A stretch of DNA of 42,125 bases from the NCBI GenBank assembly GCA_030429765.1, contig JAUIER010000002.1, forward strand, positions 1-42,125, written 5' to 3'. Below are positions 17,120 through 24,575 of this stretch, one piece after another. The translations under genes were made by a program, and so were the position numbers. Position 1 is the first letter of the stretch. Each line of letters begins with the position of its first letter. The notes beneath the pieces were generated by a model, which searched no databases, was not told where the DNA came from, and saw nothing but the letters and a program-made list of their open reading frames with translations. The DNA is from a bacterium (GTDB lineage: Bacteria; Omnitrophota; Gorgyraeia; Zapsychrales; Zapsychraceae).

Positions 17120-18721
17120 TTAGTCTGTGCTATAGGATTTAAATGGTTTGATTGTTCCGTTCATTTGCTCATAGTCTTCATGACCGGCCACGATGTGCGG
17201 CGTCAAGAAGATAACAATTTCAGTCTGTGCGAAGTTATCAGATGTGCGGCTGAAGACCTTGCCGAGAAGCGGCATTTCCATCAGCACTGGAAACCCTTTT
17301 TTCTGGTGCACCCGGTCATCTTTTTTCAGACCACCAAGTATGATTGTATGCGAATCCTGCACCATCACGGTTGTTTCAACTTCGGTCTTGTTGACCTGCG
17401 GAATTCCGCCGCCTTGAGATTCAACCGTACCGACAATGGTCGAGATTTCCGGACGCAAACGCATTGTTACAAAACCTTCATCGTTGATCGTCGGCGTGAC
17501 ATTCAACTTGAGTCCGACGTCGATAAAACGAACATCCTCACTGGTAATAGCGTTGTCACCCGTTCCCGATGTCGTTGAGATGATGTACGGAACGGTGTCA
17601 CCGATGTGAATCTTGGCCTCTTCGTTATTGGTCACTAAAATTTTCGGATTCGACAGAATTTTTGTCTCACTCACTTGCTTGAGCGCACGTAATGTGGCCT
17701 CAAATGAATTGATGTCAAAATCACCGTAAGCCACTTGACCGAATGTAGAGGCCAAATTGTCACTGGAGGAGATGTTTCCGATGTTGGTGTAGGTGTTGTT
17801 GAAGGAAAGCTTACGCAGGTTGTCGGATCCGCTGTTTCGGAAATCCTTTTGCCAGTCGATACCGACATCGTATTCCGGATTGATAACCACTTGGAGAATT
17901 CGGGCATCCACCAGCACCTCTTTGGTCGGTGTGTCGAGTTTTTTGACGACAGACTCGATCTCACGCCGTCTTTCCGGGAAGGCCCGGACAATCAATTTGT
18001 TTGAGCGCTCATCCGGTGTGATTGAACCCACCGCTTTAGCGTCGATACGCGCGCGTAATTTATTGGCCACCACATCGGCGCTGGCATACTGCAACGTGTA
18101 GACATATGTTTCCAAAGGCTTCTCAATCTCGCGTACCGCTTGCTTCATTTTTTCAATCGCATCGGGTGTGTCGATCATAACCACAGAGCCGGTGTCTTCA
18201 TCTATTATTATACGTCCAACGTTGCTCTTGATACTGTCCAATGCGGCCAATGCATAGCTTGGCTTGGCGTAATTCAAACGGATGATCGAGACTTCAGTTT
18301 GATCCCCAAATCTTTTACCGAACATGGATTCGTGTTCAGCCGCCGTCATAATCTGTACAATTTCACCCTGGACTTTGTACGCCAGGTTATTGGAAATGAT
18401 AACGATATCCAACGCATCCCGAATTGTTACGCTGTTTAATAAGACGGTTGAACGTCCTTCCACCGTCGGGGAAATGACAATATTAAAGTCGCCTTTAAGC
18501 GCGAGAAACTTGATTACGTCCACGATGTTCATGTCCCGGACATCCAGCGAAATTTTTCGCTCCATCCGTTTCATGATCTCTTCTTCATACTGTTTGATGC
18601 GAATCGGTTTTGGTTTCTGCGCATGTGCCGGCGTGATGATCGACATGGTAAAAATCATGGCGAGCAGTATAGACAGACAACCCAATCCTGTTAACGTCTT
18701 TTTACAGTTGTGGTTTTTCAT
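17120..18721 (-). CDS. Secretin, PilQ/GspD-like outer membrane channel
   Basis: 533 aa with a signal peptide ending AHA|Q. Residues about 55-125 form an STN/N0 domain (ISLDVRDMNIVDVIKFLA, then VTIRDALD). Two N1/N2 KH-like domains follow (VSIIRLNYAKPSYALAAL; TYVYTLQYASADVVANKLRA, ending in ANKL/NKLIV signatures). The secretin C-domain begins at KEVLVDARILQV and ends with QTEIVIFLTPHIV; it includes the VPYI and VGLKLNVTPTIN stretches. It forms the outer-membrane pore of type II secretion or type IV pili. The start overlaps the upstream GspC/PilP-like gene by 20 nt, indicating translational coupling. No ATPase, pilin or PilM/N/O gene is in the window. Confidence 0.92.
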   Translation of the reverse strand: MKNHNCKKTLTGLGCLSILLAMIFTMSIITPAHAQKPKPIRIKQYEEEIMKRMERKISLDVRDMNIVDVIKFLALKGDFNIVISPTVEGRSTVLLNSVTIRDALDIVIISNNLAYKVQGEIVQIMTAAEHESMFGKRFGDQTEVSIIRLNYAKPSYALAALDSIKSNVGRIIIDEDTGSVVMIDTPDAIEKMKQAVREIEKPLETYVYTLQYASADVVANKLRARIDAKAVGSITPDERSNKLIVRAFPERRREIESVVKKLDTPTKEVLVDARILQVVINPEYDVGIDWQKDFRNSGSDNLRKLSFNNTYTNIGNISSSDNLASTFGQVAYGDFDINSFEATLRALKQVSETKILSNPKILVTNNEEAKIHIGDTVPYIISTTSGTGDNAITSEDVRFIDVGLKLNVTPTINDEGFVTMRLRPEISTIVGTVESQGGGIPQVNKTEVETTVMVQDSHTIILGGLKKDDRVHQKKGFPVLMEMPLLGKVFSRTSDNFAQTEIVIFLTPHIVAGHEDYEQMNGTIKPFKSYSTD

Positions 18722-19325
18722 ATCTTAGTATCATCTCCTCGTTTTCATAGCCAAGTTCAACACTATCGGCATAGATCGTTTTGACTTTTATATTCCCGAT
18801 TTCTTCACCCTTTTGCAGAAAATACGTGACTTGTTTGTCCGTATCTTCAATCATCGCAGAAGCTGTATCCACGCGATCAAGCCATGAAATTCCGACGAGT
18901 TTCAGACTTTTTGTCTTGCGAGTTATGTTCATTTGATCAGATTGACGTGATTCGGCCATCATTGCGCCGGGTTCGTACGGTTCAAATATGTTTCTGCGCC
19001 CGGCTCCGGCGAGATAGTAAGGCAATTTTTGCGCCATAGGCAGGAGACCGCTCTGAGAGGCTCCGGCATTGGCACCGGTCGAAGCGGTGATATCGATATC
19101 CTTACCGAGAAGATCCATGCCGGCCTTGACTTCCAAGGCCACCAGCACGGCGATGCCGAGAATGGCCAATATCAAAACTTTGTTGAACGTCTTGATAGCC
19201 GTTAACAAGTCTTGCTTTTTATCAACTTTTTGCTGCGCCTTCGATGCACCACTTCCGTCTCCGGAAGATGCCTGCATCATCTTCAACAATTTTTCTTCGG
19301 CGGTTTCTTTCTTCTTAAGGATCAT
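18702..19325 (-). CDS. GspC/PilP-like inner membrane protein of a secretin system
   Basis: 207 aa. Residues 1-40 are charged and cytoplasmic, about 47-66 form one membrane helix (VLILAILGIAVLVALEV), and a linker rich in Gly/Ala/Ser follows. The periplasmic part has the RRNIFEPYEP motif typical of GspC/PilP proteins. It ends with a small beta domain (LKLVGISWLDRVDTASAMI ... YFLQKGEEIGNIKVKTI ... DSVELGY) that matches the homology-region fold which contacts the secretin N0 domain. The gene overlaps the secretin start. No Shine-Dalgarno is visible and a candidate -10 box ends 8 nt before the ATG, so a leaderless message is possible. Assignment rests on topology, motif and neighbour. Confidence 0.75.
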   Translation of the reverse strand: MILKKKETAEEKLLKMMQASSGDGSGASKAQQKVDKKQDLLTAIKTFNKVLILAILGIAVLVALEVKAGMDLLGKDIDITASTGANAGASQSGLLPMAQKLPYYLAGAGRRNIFEPYEPGAMMAESRQSDQMNITRKTKSLKLVGISWLDRVDTASAMIEDTDKQVTYFLQKGEEIGNIKVKTIYADSVELGYENEEMILRYEKPQL

Positions 19326-19333
19326 TACGTATA

Positions 19334-19362
19334 ATCTTATATTTGATTAATTATGATATCAA
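19334..19362 (-). promoter_or_regulatory. Candidate promoter of the GspC/secretin cluster
   Basis: On the minus strand TTGATA (19357-19362) and TAAGAT (19334-19339) are separated by 17 nt, a plausible sigma70-type pair. The -10 box ends 8 nt before the ATG at 19325, which would give a leaderless or near-leaderless transcript. The region is very AT-rich, so a chance match is possible. Confidence 0.35.
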
Positions 19363-19377
19363 GTTGAAAATCAACTT
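19361..19377. promoter_or_regulatory. Inverted repeat overlapping the candidate -35 box
   Basis: AAGTTGA-AAA-TCAACTT is a perfect 7-bp dyad with a 3-nt centre. It lies about 36 nt upstream of the GspC/PilP-like start and touches the candidate -35 hexamer, where a repressor or activator site would be expected. No known regulator can be assigned. Confidence 0.35.
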
Positions 19378-19406
19378 TTTACAACCTATTTTTGGAGCAC
19401 CGCTCA

Positions 19407-19435
19407 AATCAATTTTCTCGACGAGAAAACCGATT
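19407..19435. promoter_or_regulatory. Long palindrome upstream of the secretin cluster
   Basis: TTTTCTCG-A-CGAGAAAA (19413-19429) is a perfect 8-bp dyad around one base. It is extended by AATC/GATT arms at 19407-19410 and 19432-19435 after a 2-nt mismatch. It sits about 80-110 nt upstream of the first gene. It has no T-tract, so an operator is more likely than a terminator. Confidence 0.4.
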
Positions 19436-19806
19436 GAAAACTGTGCTCGTGTAAGTGTTTTTTTGGGTAATTGGAAAAAAATTCTACAAGCATCAATAAT
19501 TCATGCAAAAGTGTCACGTAGTTTTCACTTTCGATTCACTGAAAGTTAATCACATGCTTAAGCACGCGAACCACTTTTGTTTTTTGTTTCGCTCACGTCC
19601 CCGCATTTTTCAATCGGCGGCGTGTACAGTATTTTTTTGACGAAGAACTTTCTTTGGGTGAGGACTCCCCCTTCACCGCGCGGAGTACAATCCGCATCTG
19701 CTATGGGGTCGAGTCATTGGATGTATAAATTTCGGAGCAGAGGATACTAGCAAATTTATTAAAAGAATTTTAGCATTGTTAATAACAGTTTCAAGTATTA
19801 TATGTA

Positions 19807-20790
19807 TTATTTTATAAAGTGCTTCGGCAGAAAAAACAATGCCCCGCTGACAAATCCGGCCGTGCGGGCAAACGCGCGCAAAAACATCATCCACGCCCCA
19901 AACAACCGCTCACCCCACCCCGAAAACATACGCCACGCATAGACTAGCTGGAGGAGCGATAACACAACCACGACCAAGATAAGCCCCGCAACCCCCGCCT
20001 TAAAACCCAATCCGGCGATGATCACCAGCGGAACAACGATGAGACACAAAAGAACCTCAACCATATCCTTCCAGAAGGTGTAATCGTCCCCCGTCACCAT
20101 CCCGGGATGGTTAAGATACATCCTGACCCGCCAGAATCCATGCCGGAACTGTTCCCGCAGATACTTTCCGAGGCGTACGGGATGTTCATGGGCGACCAAT
20201 GCCTCCGATTCAAACATAATCTTACCGCCGGCCGCCAAAATCTTGTAACTCAGATCGTTATCCTCCCCGCTGGCTTCCCGATACTGCTCATCAAAACCGC
20301 CAACTTGTTCATACATCGCCCGTTTGACACCAAAATTATAACTGCCGAATGAACGCGGATGCCTGGGCATCAGCCGAAGGTGCCGAAAACGAATTTCCTG
20401 ATGCACACACCGGGCCAGCAGCGATTCAGGATTACTGATGCCGTAGCTGCCGCTGACGACCGACACCTCATCAAGCTCAAACCCGCCGATCGCCCGTTCG
20501 ATCCAGTCCGTATGCGCCCGGCAATCGGAATCGGTGAAAAAGATGACATCACCGGTTGCCCTTCTTGCTCCGGCGTTTCGGGCCACTGCCGGACCGGCAT
20601 TGGACTGATCAATGACCAGTATGCCGCTTAGACTCTGGAGGATTGATGACGTGTCGTCGGTTGATCCATCATTGACGATAATAATTTCTTGAACGGGATA
20701 TGTCTGACGAAGCACACACTCAACGCATGCTTGTATGGTTGACTGGCAGTTATAGGCGGGAATAACGACGCTGACGGTTAAAGGACTCAT
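19807..20790 (-). CDS. Family 2 glycosyltransferase, membrane-anchored
   Basis: 327 aa from ATG 20790, chosen because it overlaps the upstream methyltransferase stop as ATGA. The GT-A core is clear: VSVVIPAYN at the start, VNDGSTDDT, the DxD-type FTDSDC motif near residue 95, and a GEDNDLSYK acid motif near residue 190. The C-terminal 90 residues form two to three hydrophobic helices (VLLCLIVVPLVIIAG; LILVVVVLSLLQLVYAW). It should transfer a nucleotide-activated sugar at the cytoplasmic face of the inner membrane, for a surface glycan or lipid-linked sugar. It is the last gene of the five-gene operon that starts at 23872. The sugar cannot be told from sequence. Confidence 0.9.
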   Translation of the reverse strand: MSPLTVSVVIPAYNCQSTIQACVECVLRQTYPVQEIIIVNDGSTDDTSSILQSLSGILVIDQSNAGPAVARNAGARRATGDVIFFTDSDCRAHTDWIERAIGGFELDEVSVVSGSYGISNPESLLARCVHQEIRFRHLRLMPRHPRSFGSYNFGVKRAMYEQVGGFDEQYREASGEDNDLSYKILAAGGKIMFESEALVAHEHPVRLGKYLREQFRHGFWRVRMYLNHPGMVTGDDYTFWKDMVEVLLCLIVVPLVIIAGLGFKAGVAGLILVVVVLSLLQLVYAWRMFSGWGERLFGAWMMFLRAFARTAGFVSGALFFLPKHFIK

Positions 20791-21479
20791 CGTTTCTTGG
20801 AAATGGTATACAGCAGCATCCCCCACATCGATCCAAAAAGACCGTCGGGAGAAAAAGCAAATGGAACAGTATTCAATCCACCGCTGGTCAATGGCTTTAG
20901 ACCATTGCGCTCATTGAGGTCAATCAACTGACTGAGAACAAAAGGATCCTCTTCAATGCCCGGCATAAAGAACGGCCGTATCAGTTCCCACGGAGACCAG
21001 CGGTTGGGAACGAATGTTACCAGCACCCCCTCCGGTGAGAGAACACTGGAAAGGTTCGTGATAATCTTATCCTGATCCACCGGGGAAAAATGCTCCAGGA
21101 GTCCGTCCGAAAAAATCAGATCAAACTTTTCCTTCGTAAGCCTGGACAACTTATCTTCAACGAGATTCGCTTTGACCAGTCGGGCGCGCCCGCCGGTTTT
21201 TTCTTGGGCAATATCAAGCGCCGCCTGTGAATAGTCCAAGGCCGTTGTTGCCATTCCATGCTCGCAGAAAAATTGTGAAAAAAATCCGCTGCCGCAACCG
21301 GCATCCAACGCGTGTTTATTTGGTCCGACGTACGGCTGCAACATGCGCATGATTCTTTTCTTTGACCAACTGACTTTTGTAAACTTTTGAGTCTGTTCCA
21401 GACTCCAATAGTTGTTCCAATCGTTTGCCTTCGGCCTTGCCTCTTCTTTATCAATTGCTTTAGCTTTTGTTGTTGTCAT
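20787..21479 (-). CDS. Class I SAM-dependent methyltransferase
   Basis: 230 aa. Residues 56-65 hold motif I (ALDAGCGSGF) for SAM binding; TALDYSQAALDIA is the acidic strand-2 motif, and FDLIFSDGLLEHF is motif IV with the typical LEH. The family methylates small molecules, glycan or lipid intermediates. It overlaps DUF2304 by 20 nt and the GT2 gene by 4 nt, so the set is translationally coupled. A role in modifying a glycan made by the neighbours is inference. The N-terminal 20 residues are Lys-rich and may be unstructured. Confidence 0.9.
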   Translation of the reverse strand: MTTTKAKAIDKEEARPKANDWNNYWSLEQTQKFTKVSWSKKRIMRMLQPYVGPNKHALDAGCGSGFFSQFFCEHGMATTALDYSQAALDIAQEKTGGRARLVKANLVEDKLSRLTKEKFDLIFSDGLLEHFSPVDQDKIITNLSSVLSPEGVLVTFVPNRWSPWELIRPFFMPGIEEDPFVLSQLIDLNERNGLKPLTSGGLNTVPFAFSPDGLFGSMWGMLLYTISKKR

Positions 21480-21828
21480 GCCGCGCCTCTTCCTTGAGTT
21501 GTTTTATTTCAAATTCTAAAATTCCGATTTTTTGGGCCATTGAATCATTTCGATTATTTTGTTGACACAAAAAGACAGTCATAAGCAGACTCAAGCCAAC
21601 AAACACTGTGAGTAACGCAAAGAAAATAAAATTACTCGGCAACTCAAAGCCTAATGCAAATGCAATAGCGAATAATAATTTATCAAACACAGCGAAGAAA
21701 ACACCTAAAACACCGACGAGAATCCAGCCAAATCCATATTTAAATGTTAACTTTTCTTTGCGTATTAATTCTAAAACTCCTAATAAAATTCCCAACGCAA
21801 ACGTAATCGTTATCGCTTTAATGATCAC
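21460..21828 (-). CDS. DUF2304 family membrane protein
   Basis: 122 aa from a GTG start one base after the GT2 stop. Three hydrophobic helices (IIKAITITFALGILLGVLEL; YGFGWILVGVLGVFFAVF; FIFFALLTVFVGLSLLMTVF) precede a C-terminal coiled coil (NDSMAQKIGILEFEIKQLKEE). This is the DUF2304 layout: a small three-helix protein commonly found directly next to a DPM1-like glycosyltransferase. It may anchor or assist that enzyme, but the function is not established. Confidence 0.85.
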   Translation of the reverse strand: MIIKAITITFALGILLGVLELIRKEKLTFKYGFGWILVGVLGVFFAVFDKLLFAIAFALGFELPSNFIFFALLTVFVGLSLLMTVFLCQQNNRNDSMAQKIGILEFEIKQLKEEARHDNNKS

Positions 21829-21829
21829 G

Positions 21830-22597
21830 TTACGCTAACTCCTTTTTTTGTTTCATTCTTCCTAATATAATTGCGATCGTTACTTTGATCATGTAGTACA
21901 ACGTTTTAAAATAACGAATGGAACTGTTACCGGAAAATCTTTTACGCATGACAACCGGCACTTCAACAATGCGCGCGCGGTATCTTCCCGCCACAACGAT
22001 AGCCTCCGGTTCCGGGAAATCATGCGGATAATATTTTGCAAACAACGCGATCATTTTTTTATTATACGCGCGGAATCCGCTGGTGGGATCAGTCACTTTG
22101 TACTGCGTTATTACGCTGATTAAACGCGCGAAAAAATTGATACCGATGCGGCGTACAAAGGAAGATTGATAACCCAAAAAAGGAGGAATGAAACGGCTGC
22201 CGATACTCATATCAGCTTCGTTATTGATCACCGGTTCGATGAGACGTTTGAGGAAATTAATGTCATGCTGACCATCTCCGTCAACCTGGACGGCCAGGTC
22301 AAACCCATTTTGCTGCGCAAACTTGAAACCGGTCTGAACCGCCCCGCCGATACCCAGATTAAACGGCAGTGAGATCACATACGCCCGCGTGGTTCGCGCT
22401 TCCCGCGCTGTATTGTCCGTCGATCCGTCGTTAACCACCACAACCGACAATGACCCGCCTAAATCAAGGATTTCATTGACCGTTTTGACGATACTTCCCT
22501 CTTCATTATAGGCCGGGACGATAATGAGCGTCTTGACCTGCTGCAGCGTCTCCGGTGAAGGGGATGACTGATCAATTGGGACCGTCTTCTTCATCAT
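21830..22597 (-). CDS. DPM1-like family 2 glycosyltransferase (polyprenyl-phosphate sugar synthase type)
   Basis: 255 aa. GT-A motifs appear in order: LIIVPAYNEEGSIVKTV, VVNDGSTDNT, NLGIGGAVQTGF, the VDGDGQHD metal-binding motif, GSRF, and VTDPTSGFRAYNK. These are diagnostic of dolichol/polyprenyl-phosphate mannosyl- or glucosyltransferase relatives. There is no long C-terminal membrane region, only a weak hydrophobic helix near the end; DUF2304 directly downstream may supply the anchor. The start follows the S41-gene stop by 3 nt. It could supply lipid-linked sugar for a GT-C enzyme such as the TMTC-like protein at 29947-31995; that link is inference. Confidence 0.92.
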   Translation of the reverse strand: MMKKTVPIDQSSPSPETLQQVKTLIIVPAYNEEGSIVKTVNEILDLGGSLSVVVVNDGSTDNTAREARTTRAYVISLPFNLGIGGAVQTGFKFAQQNGFDLAVQVDGDGQHDINFLKRLIEPVINNEADMSIGSRFIPPFLGYQSSFVRRIGINFFARLISVITQYKVTDPTSGFRAYNKKMIALFAKYYPHDFPEPEAIVVAGRYRARIVEVPVVMRKRFSGNSSIRYFKTLYYMIKVTIAIILGRMKQKKELA

Positions 22598-22600
22598 AAC

Positions 22601-23872
22601 TTAACTAGGTTGTTTGTTCACATACAACAGATAGGATGTCGCGTACTTGAGGATATCGTCCCATTCATTTTCGGAAACGATTCGATCCGGAACCAAACCA
22701 TCGAAACTAAACACTTTTCCGTCCGGGTGATGCCCTCGCGCAGTGACTAATAATACCATAGATTCGTCGTCCAGGTGAAACATACTTTTCAAAAATACCT
22801 GCCCGGCGGAGTTTTCGCCGATCAAAACCGCCCGCTGACGGCGCTGCAGGATCCCCGAGAACAGCTCTGAGGCGCTGCCGCTGCCATGATCAATCAGAAT
22901 CGCCATCGGCCCGGTATAATGATACTCCTCCGGGATCGTCGGGACATCCAGCAATGCTTTAGGCTGGTTTTTCTTCTGAAAATAGGCAAACTCATCGCCC
23001 GGCGGCAGAAAAAATGAGGAAATCTCACGGGCCGCCAGGGGCGGACCGCCGGGATTACCCCTTAGATCAATGATTAAGCCCTTGATCTCCCCTTGCTGAC
23101 GCATAAAGGCCAGATGACGAAACATATCATCCGCGGTTTTGCGGTTAAATCGGTCGATCTGCAGACAATAGATACCGTCGACCGGGATAGGCACATCAAA
23201 CACCGTCTGCTTGAAATATTCCTGACTGACCACCGTCATCGATTTCTTTTCCCGGGTCCGGCCATCAAAATAATCCAACACCACCCGACTGTCCTCAAAC
23301 GAGGTCAACAACTCCACAATTTGTTGCTGGGTGAAATCCTGAACCGGCTGCTGATCAATCTGAACAATCAGATCATTTACCCGTAAACCATTCTTGTAGG
23401 CATCGGACCGCGGCTCCACAAATGAGACACGAAATCCCAGCGGCAGTTTTTCCCCCTGAATACCGATATCAACTTTTTTTCCCAATACCGTCTCTTCATA
23501 TTCCTTGGCCGGTTTGGGCGGATAAAACGCCGAAAAAATATCATCGTCTTCTTTGAGAAAATCGATCAGAAACGCCGCGCTACGCCACCGCACATAATCG
23601 CTGGACTTGCCTTCACTTTGTAATTGCTGGTATATCTTGGAATTAAACGTTTCGATGAAACGATCGTAGTCGGCGCGGTCGAGATCAATGTAGTAATTGT
23701 CGGACATCACTTGATACACCTGTTCGAAATAATCCAGATACCCCTGATAAACGTGATCCGAATGGGGTTGCTCTTCCGTCGTGGAGGTCTGCGCATGAAG
23801 ATCTTCGCCGGATAGACACGGACTCACCGCGGCTAGACATCCGATTAAAAATAAACTTGAAGGATTTTTCAT
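22601..23872 (-). CDS. S41 (tail-specific) peptidase-like protein with PDZ, catalytic Lys replaced
   Basis: 423 aa with an N-terminal signal sequence. Residues about 128-215 form a PDZ domain (KNGLRVNDLIVQIDQQPV); the TSPc fold follows (IKGLIIDLRGNPGG near 263-276). The nucleophile motif GSASE is present (Ser 333). The general-base Lys of CtpA/Prc enzymes lies 25 residues after this Ser in a GEKTFGK-type motif; here that position is Gln 358 (GENSAGQ), so the usual Ser-Lys dyad is missing although Lys 362 is close. It may be a binding protein or use another base, as S41 tricorn-type enzymes do. It is the first gene of the glycan operon, downstream of the terminator at 23923-23960. The start is ATG with a weak ribosome site. 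Confidence 0.88.
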   Translation of the reverse strand: MKNPSSLFLIGCLAAVSPCLSGEDLHAQTSTTEEQPHSDHVYQGYLDYFEQVYQVMSDNYYIDLDRADYDRFIETFNSKIYQQLQSEGKSSDYVRWRSAAFLIDFLKEDDDIFSAFYPPKPAKEYEETVLGKKVDIGIQGEKLPLGFRVSFVEPRSDAYKNGLRVNDLIVQIDQQPVQDFTQQQIVELLTSFEDSRVVLDYFDGRTREKKSMTVVSQEYFKQTVFDVPIPVDGIYCLQIDRFNRKTADDMFRHLAFMRQQGEIKGLIIDLRGNPGGPPLAAREISSFFLPPGDEFAYFQKKNQPKALLDVPTIPEEYHYTGPMAILIDHGSGSASELFSGILQRRQRAVLIGENSAGQVFLKSMFHLDDESMVLLVTARGHHPDGKVFSFDGLVPDRIVSENEWDDILKYATSYLLYVNKQPS

Positions 23873-23922
23873 TTTCGTAAGAGGTAATGTAAAGTCTGCT
23901 CATGACACCTGAGATCGGTATC

Positions 23923-23960
23923 AAAAAAAATCCCCACTGCAAGATAATCCTGCAGTGGGG
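23923..23960 (-). terminator. Rho-independent terminator after the EF-hand gene
   Basis: A perfect 10-bp stem, CCCCACTGCA/TGCAGTGGGG, encloses a 9-nt loop (23932-23960). On the minus strand it is followed by A and eight T (23923-23930). It starts 17 nt after the stop of the EF-hand gene and separates it from the S41-led operon. Confidence 0.95.
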
Positions 23961-23977
23961 CAAAAATATTTACTCAT

Positions 23978-24508
23978 TTAGTTTAGCTGTCTTACCAGAC
24001 CGCCGACTTCGTACCGGCTGATCTCACCGTCGTTGTTTGTATCAAATGTTTTAAGCAAATCGGAACTGACCTTGAAACGCCCTTTGTTACGGACCGACGA
24101 CACGACATCTTTGTAAAAATCGGTCACTTCAGATTGCTGAAGCATCCCGTCACGATTAATGTCGTACAGACGCTCAACGCGATTGGTGACGCGCGGCTCT
24201 GTTGAAGTGTTTTCCATCGCCTGATCGATCACTTCGATTTCCTGCAACGCCGCGCTTACCGCATCGGTGGTAGACATCGTTTCAGCCTCGGCTTGAACCT
24301 CGTTGGTTTGCGTTGTGTACGAATTCGCTACCGGAGCCGCTTCCTGACGATTGACCTGCGTCGCTTGTGCGCGGGAGGTCTGCGAGGATGACTGCGTTCC
24401 CATTCGGCGATTTCGTCGATCATAATTGATCATTTGGGCATGAGACACTTCCACCGCGACAAACAGCAGAACAAACACCCATAAAAATTTTTGAGCTGAA
24501 AACTTCAT
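23978..24508 (-). CDS. Exported EF-hand calcium-binding protein
   Basis: 176 aa from ATG 24508, which has a textbook AGGAGG seven bases upstream; the longer ORF start at 24538 would overlap the promoter region. A signal peptide (FLWVFVLLFVAVEVSHA|Q) is followed by a Ser/Thr/Gln/Ala-rich region (about 30-95). Two EF-hand loops lie at residues 116-127 (DINRDGMLQQSE) and 156-167 (DTNNDGEISRYE), with Asp/Asn at positions 1, 3 and 5, Gly 6 and Glu 12, so both should bind calcium. It has its own near-consensus promoter and terminator, so it is monocistronic and probably well expressed. Its partner in the envelope is unknown. Confidence 0.9.
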   Translation of the reverse strand: MKFSAQKFLWVFVLLFVAVEVSHAQMINYDRRNRRMGTQSSSQTSRAQATQVNRQEAAPVANSYTTQTNEVQAEAETMSTTDAVSAALQEIEVIDQAMENTSTEPRVTNRVERLYDINRDGMLQQSEVTDFYKDVVSSVRNKGRFKVSSDLLKTFDTNNDGEISRYEVGGLVRQLN

Positions 24509-24547
24509 CAAACATCCTCCTGTAAAAGTTATCGCCAACTTGATTTC

Positions 24548-24575
24548 ATTATATGGCTTTGGCCTGGCATGTCAA
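24548..24575 (-). promoter_or_regulatory. Near-consensus sigma70 promoter of the EF-hand gene
   Basis: On the minus strand TTGACA (24570-24575) and TATAAT (24548-24553) are both exact consensus hexamers, 16 nt apart. They overlap the last codons of the upstream lipoate ligase gene. The predicted start near 24541 gives a leader of about 33 nt that contains the AGGAGG site. Confidence 0.85.

Larger units (their letters stand above)
19326..19806. other. 481-bp AT-rich intergenic spacer
   Basis: This is the largest gap between genes in the window. It contains the candidate promoter and the two dyads listed separately, plus a weaker dyad ACTTTC/GAAAGT at 19527-19546. The half nearer 19806, downstream of the glycosyltransferase, shows no convincing intrinsic terminator and no RNA gene that I recognise. 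Short ORFs on the plus strand here have no recognisable features. Confidence 0.6.

Noticed and set aside
19343-19549. 68-aa plus-strand ORF in the intergenic spacer
   Set aside because: No ribosome site, no recognisable motif, AT-rich background, and it covers the dyads and candidate promoter of the minus-strand cluster.
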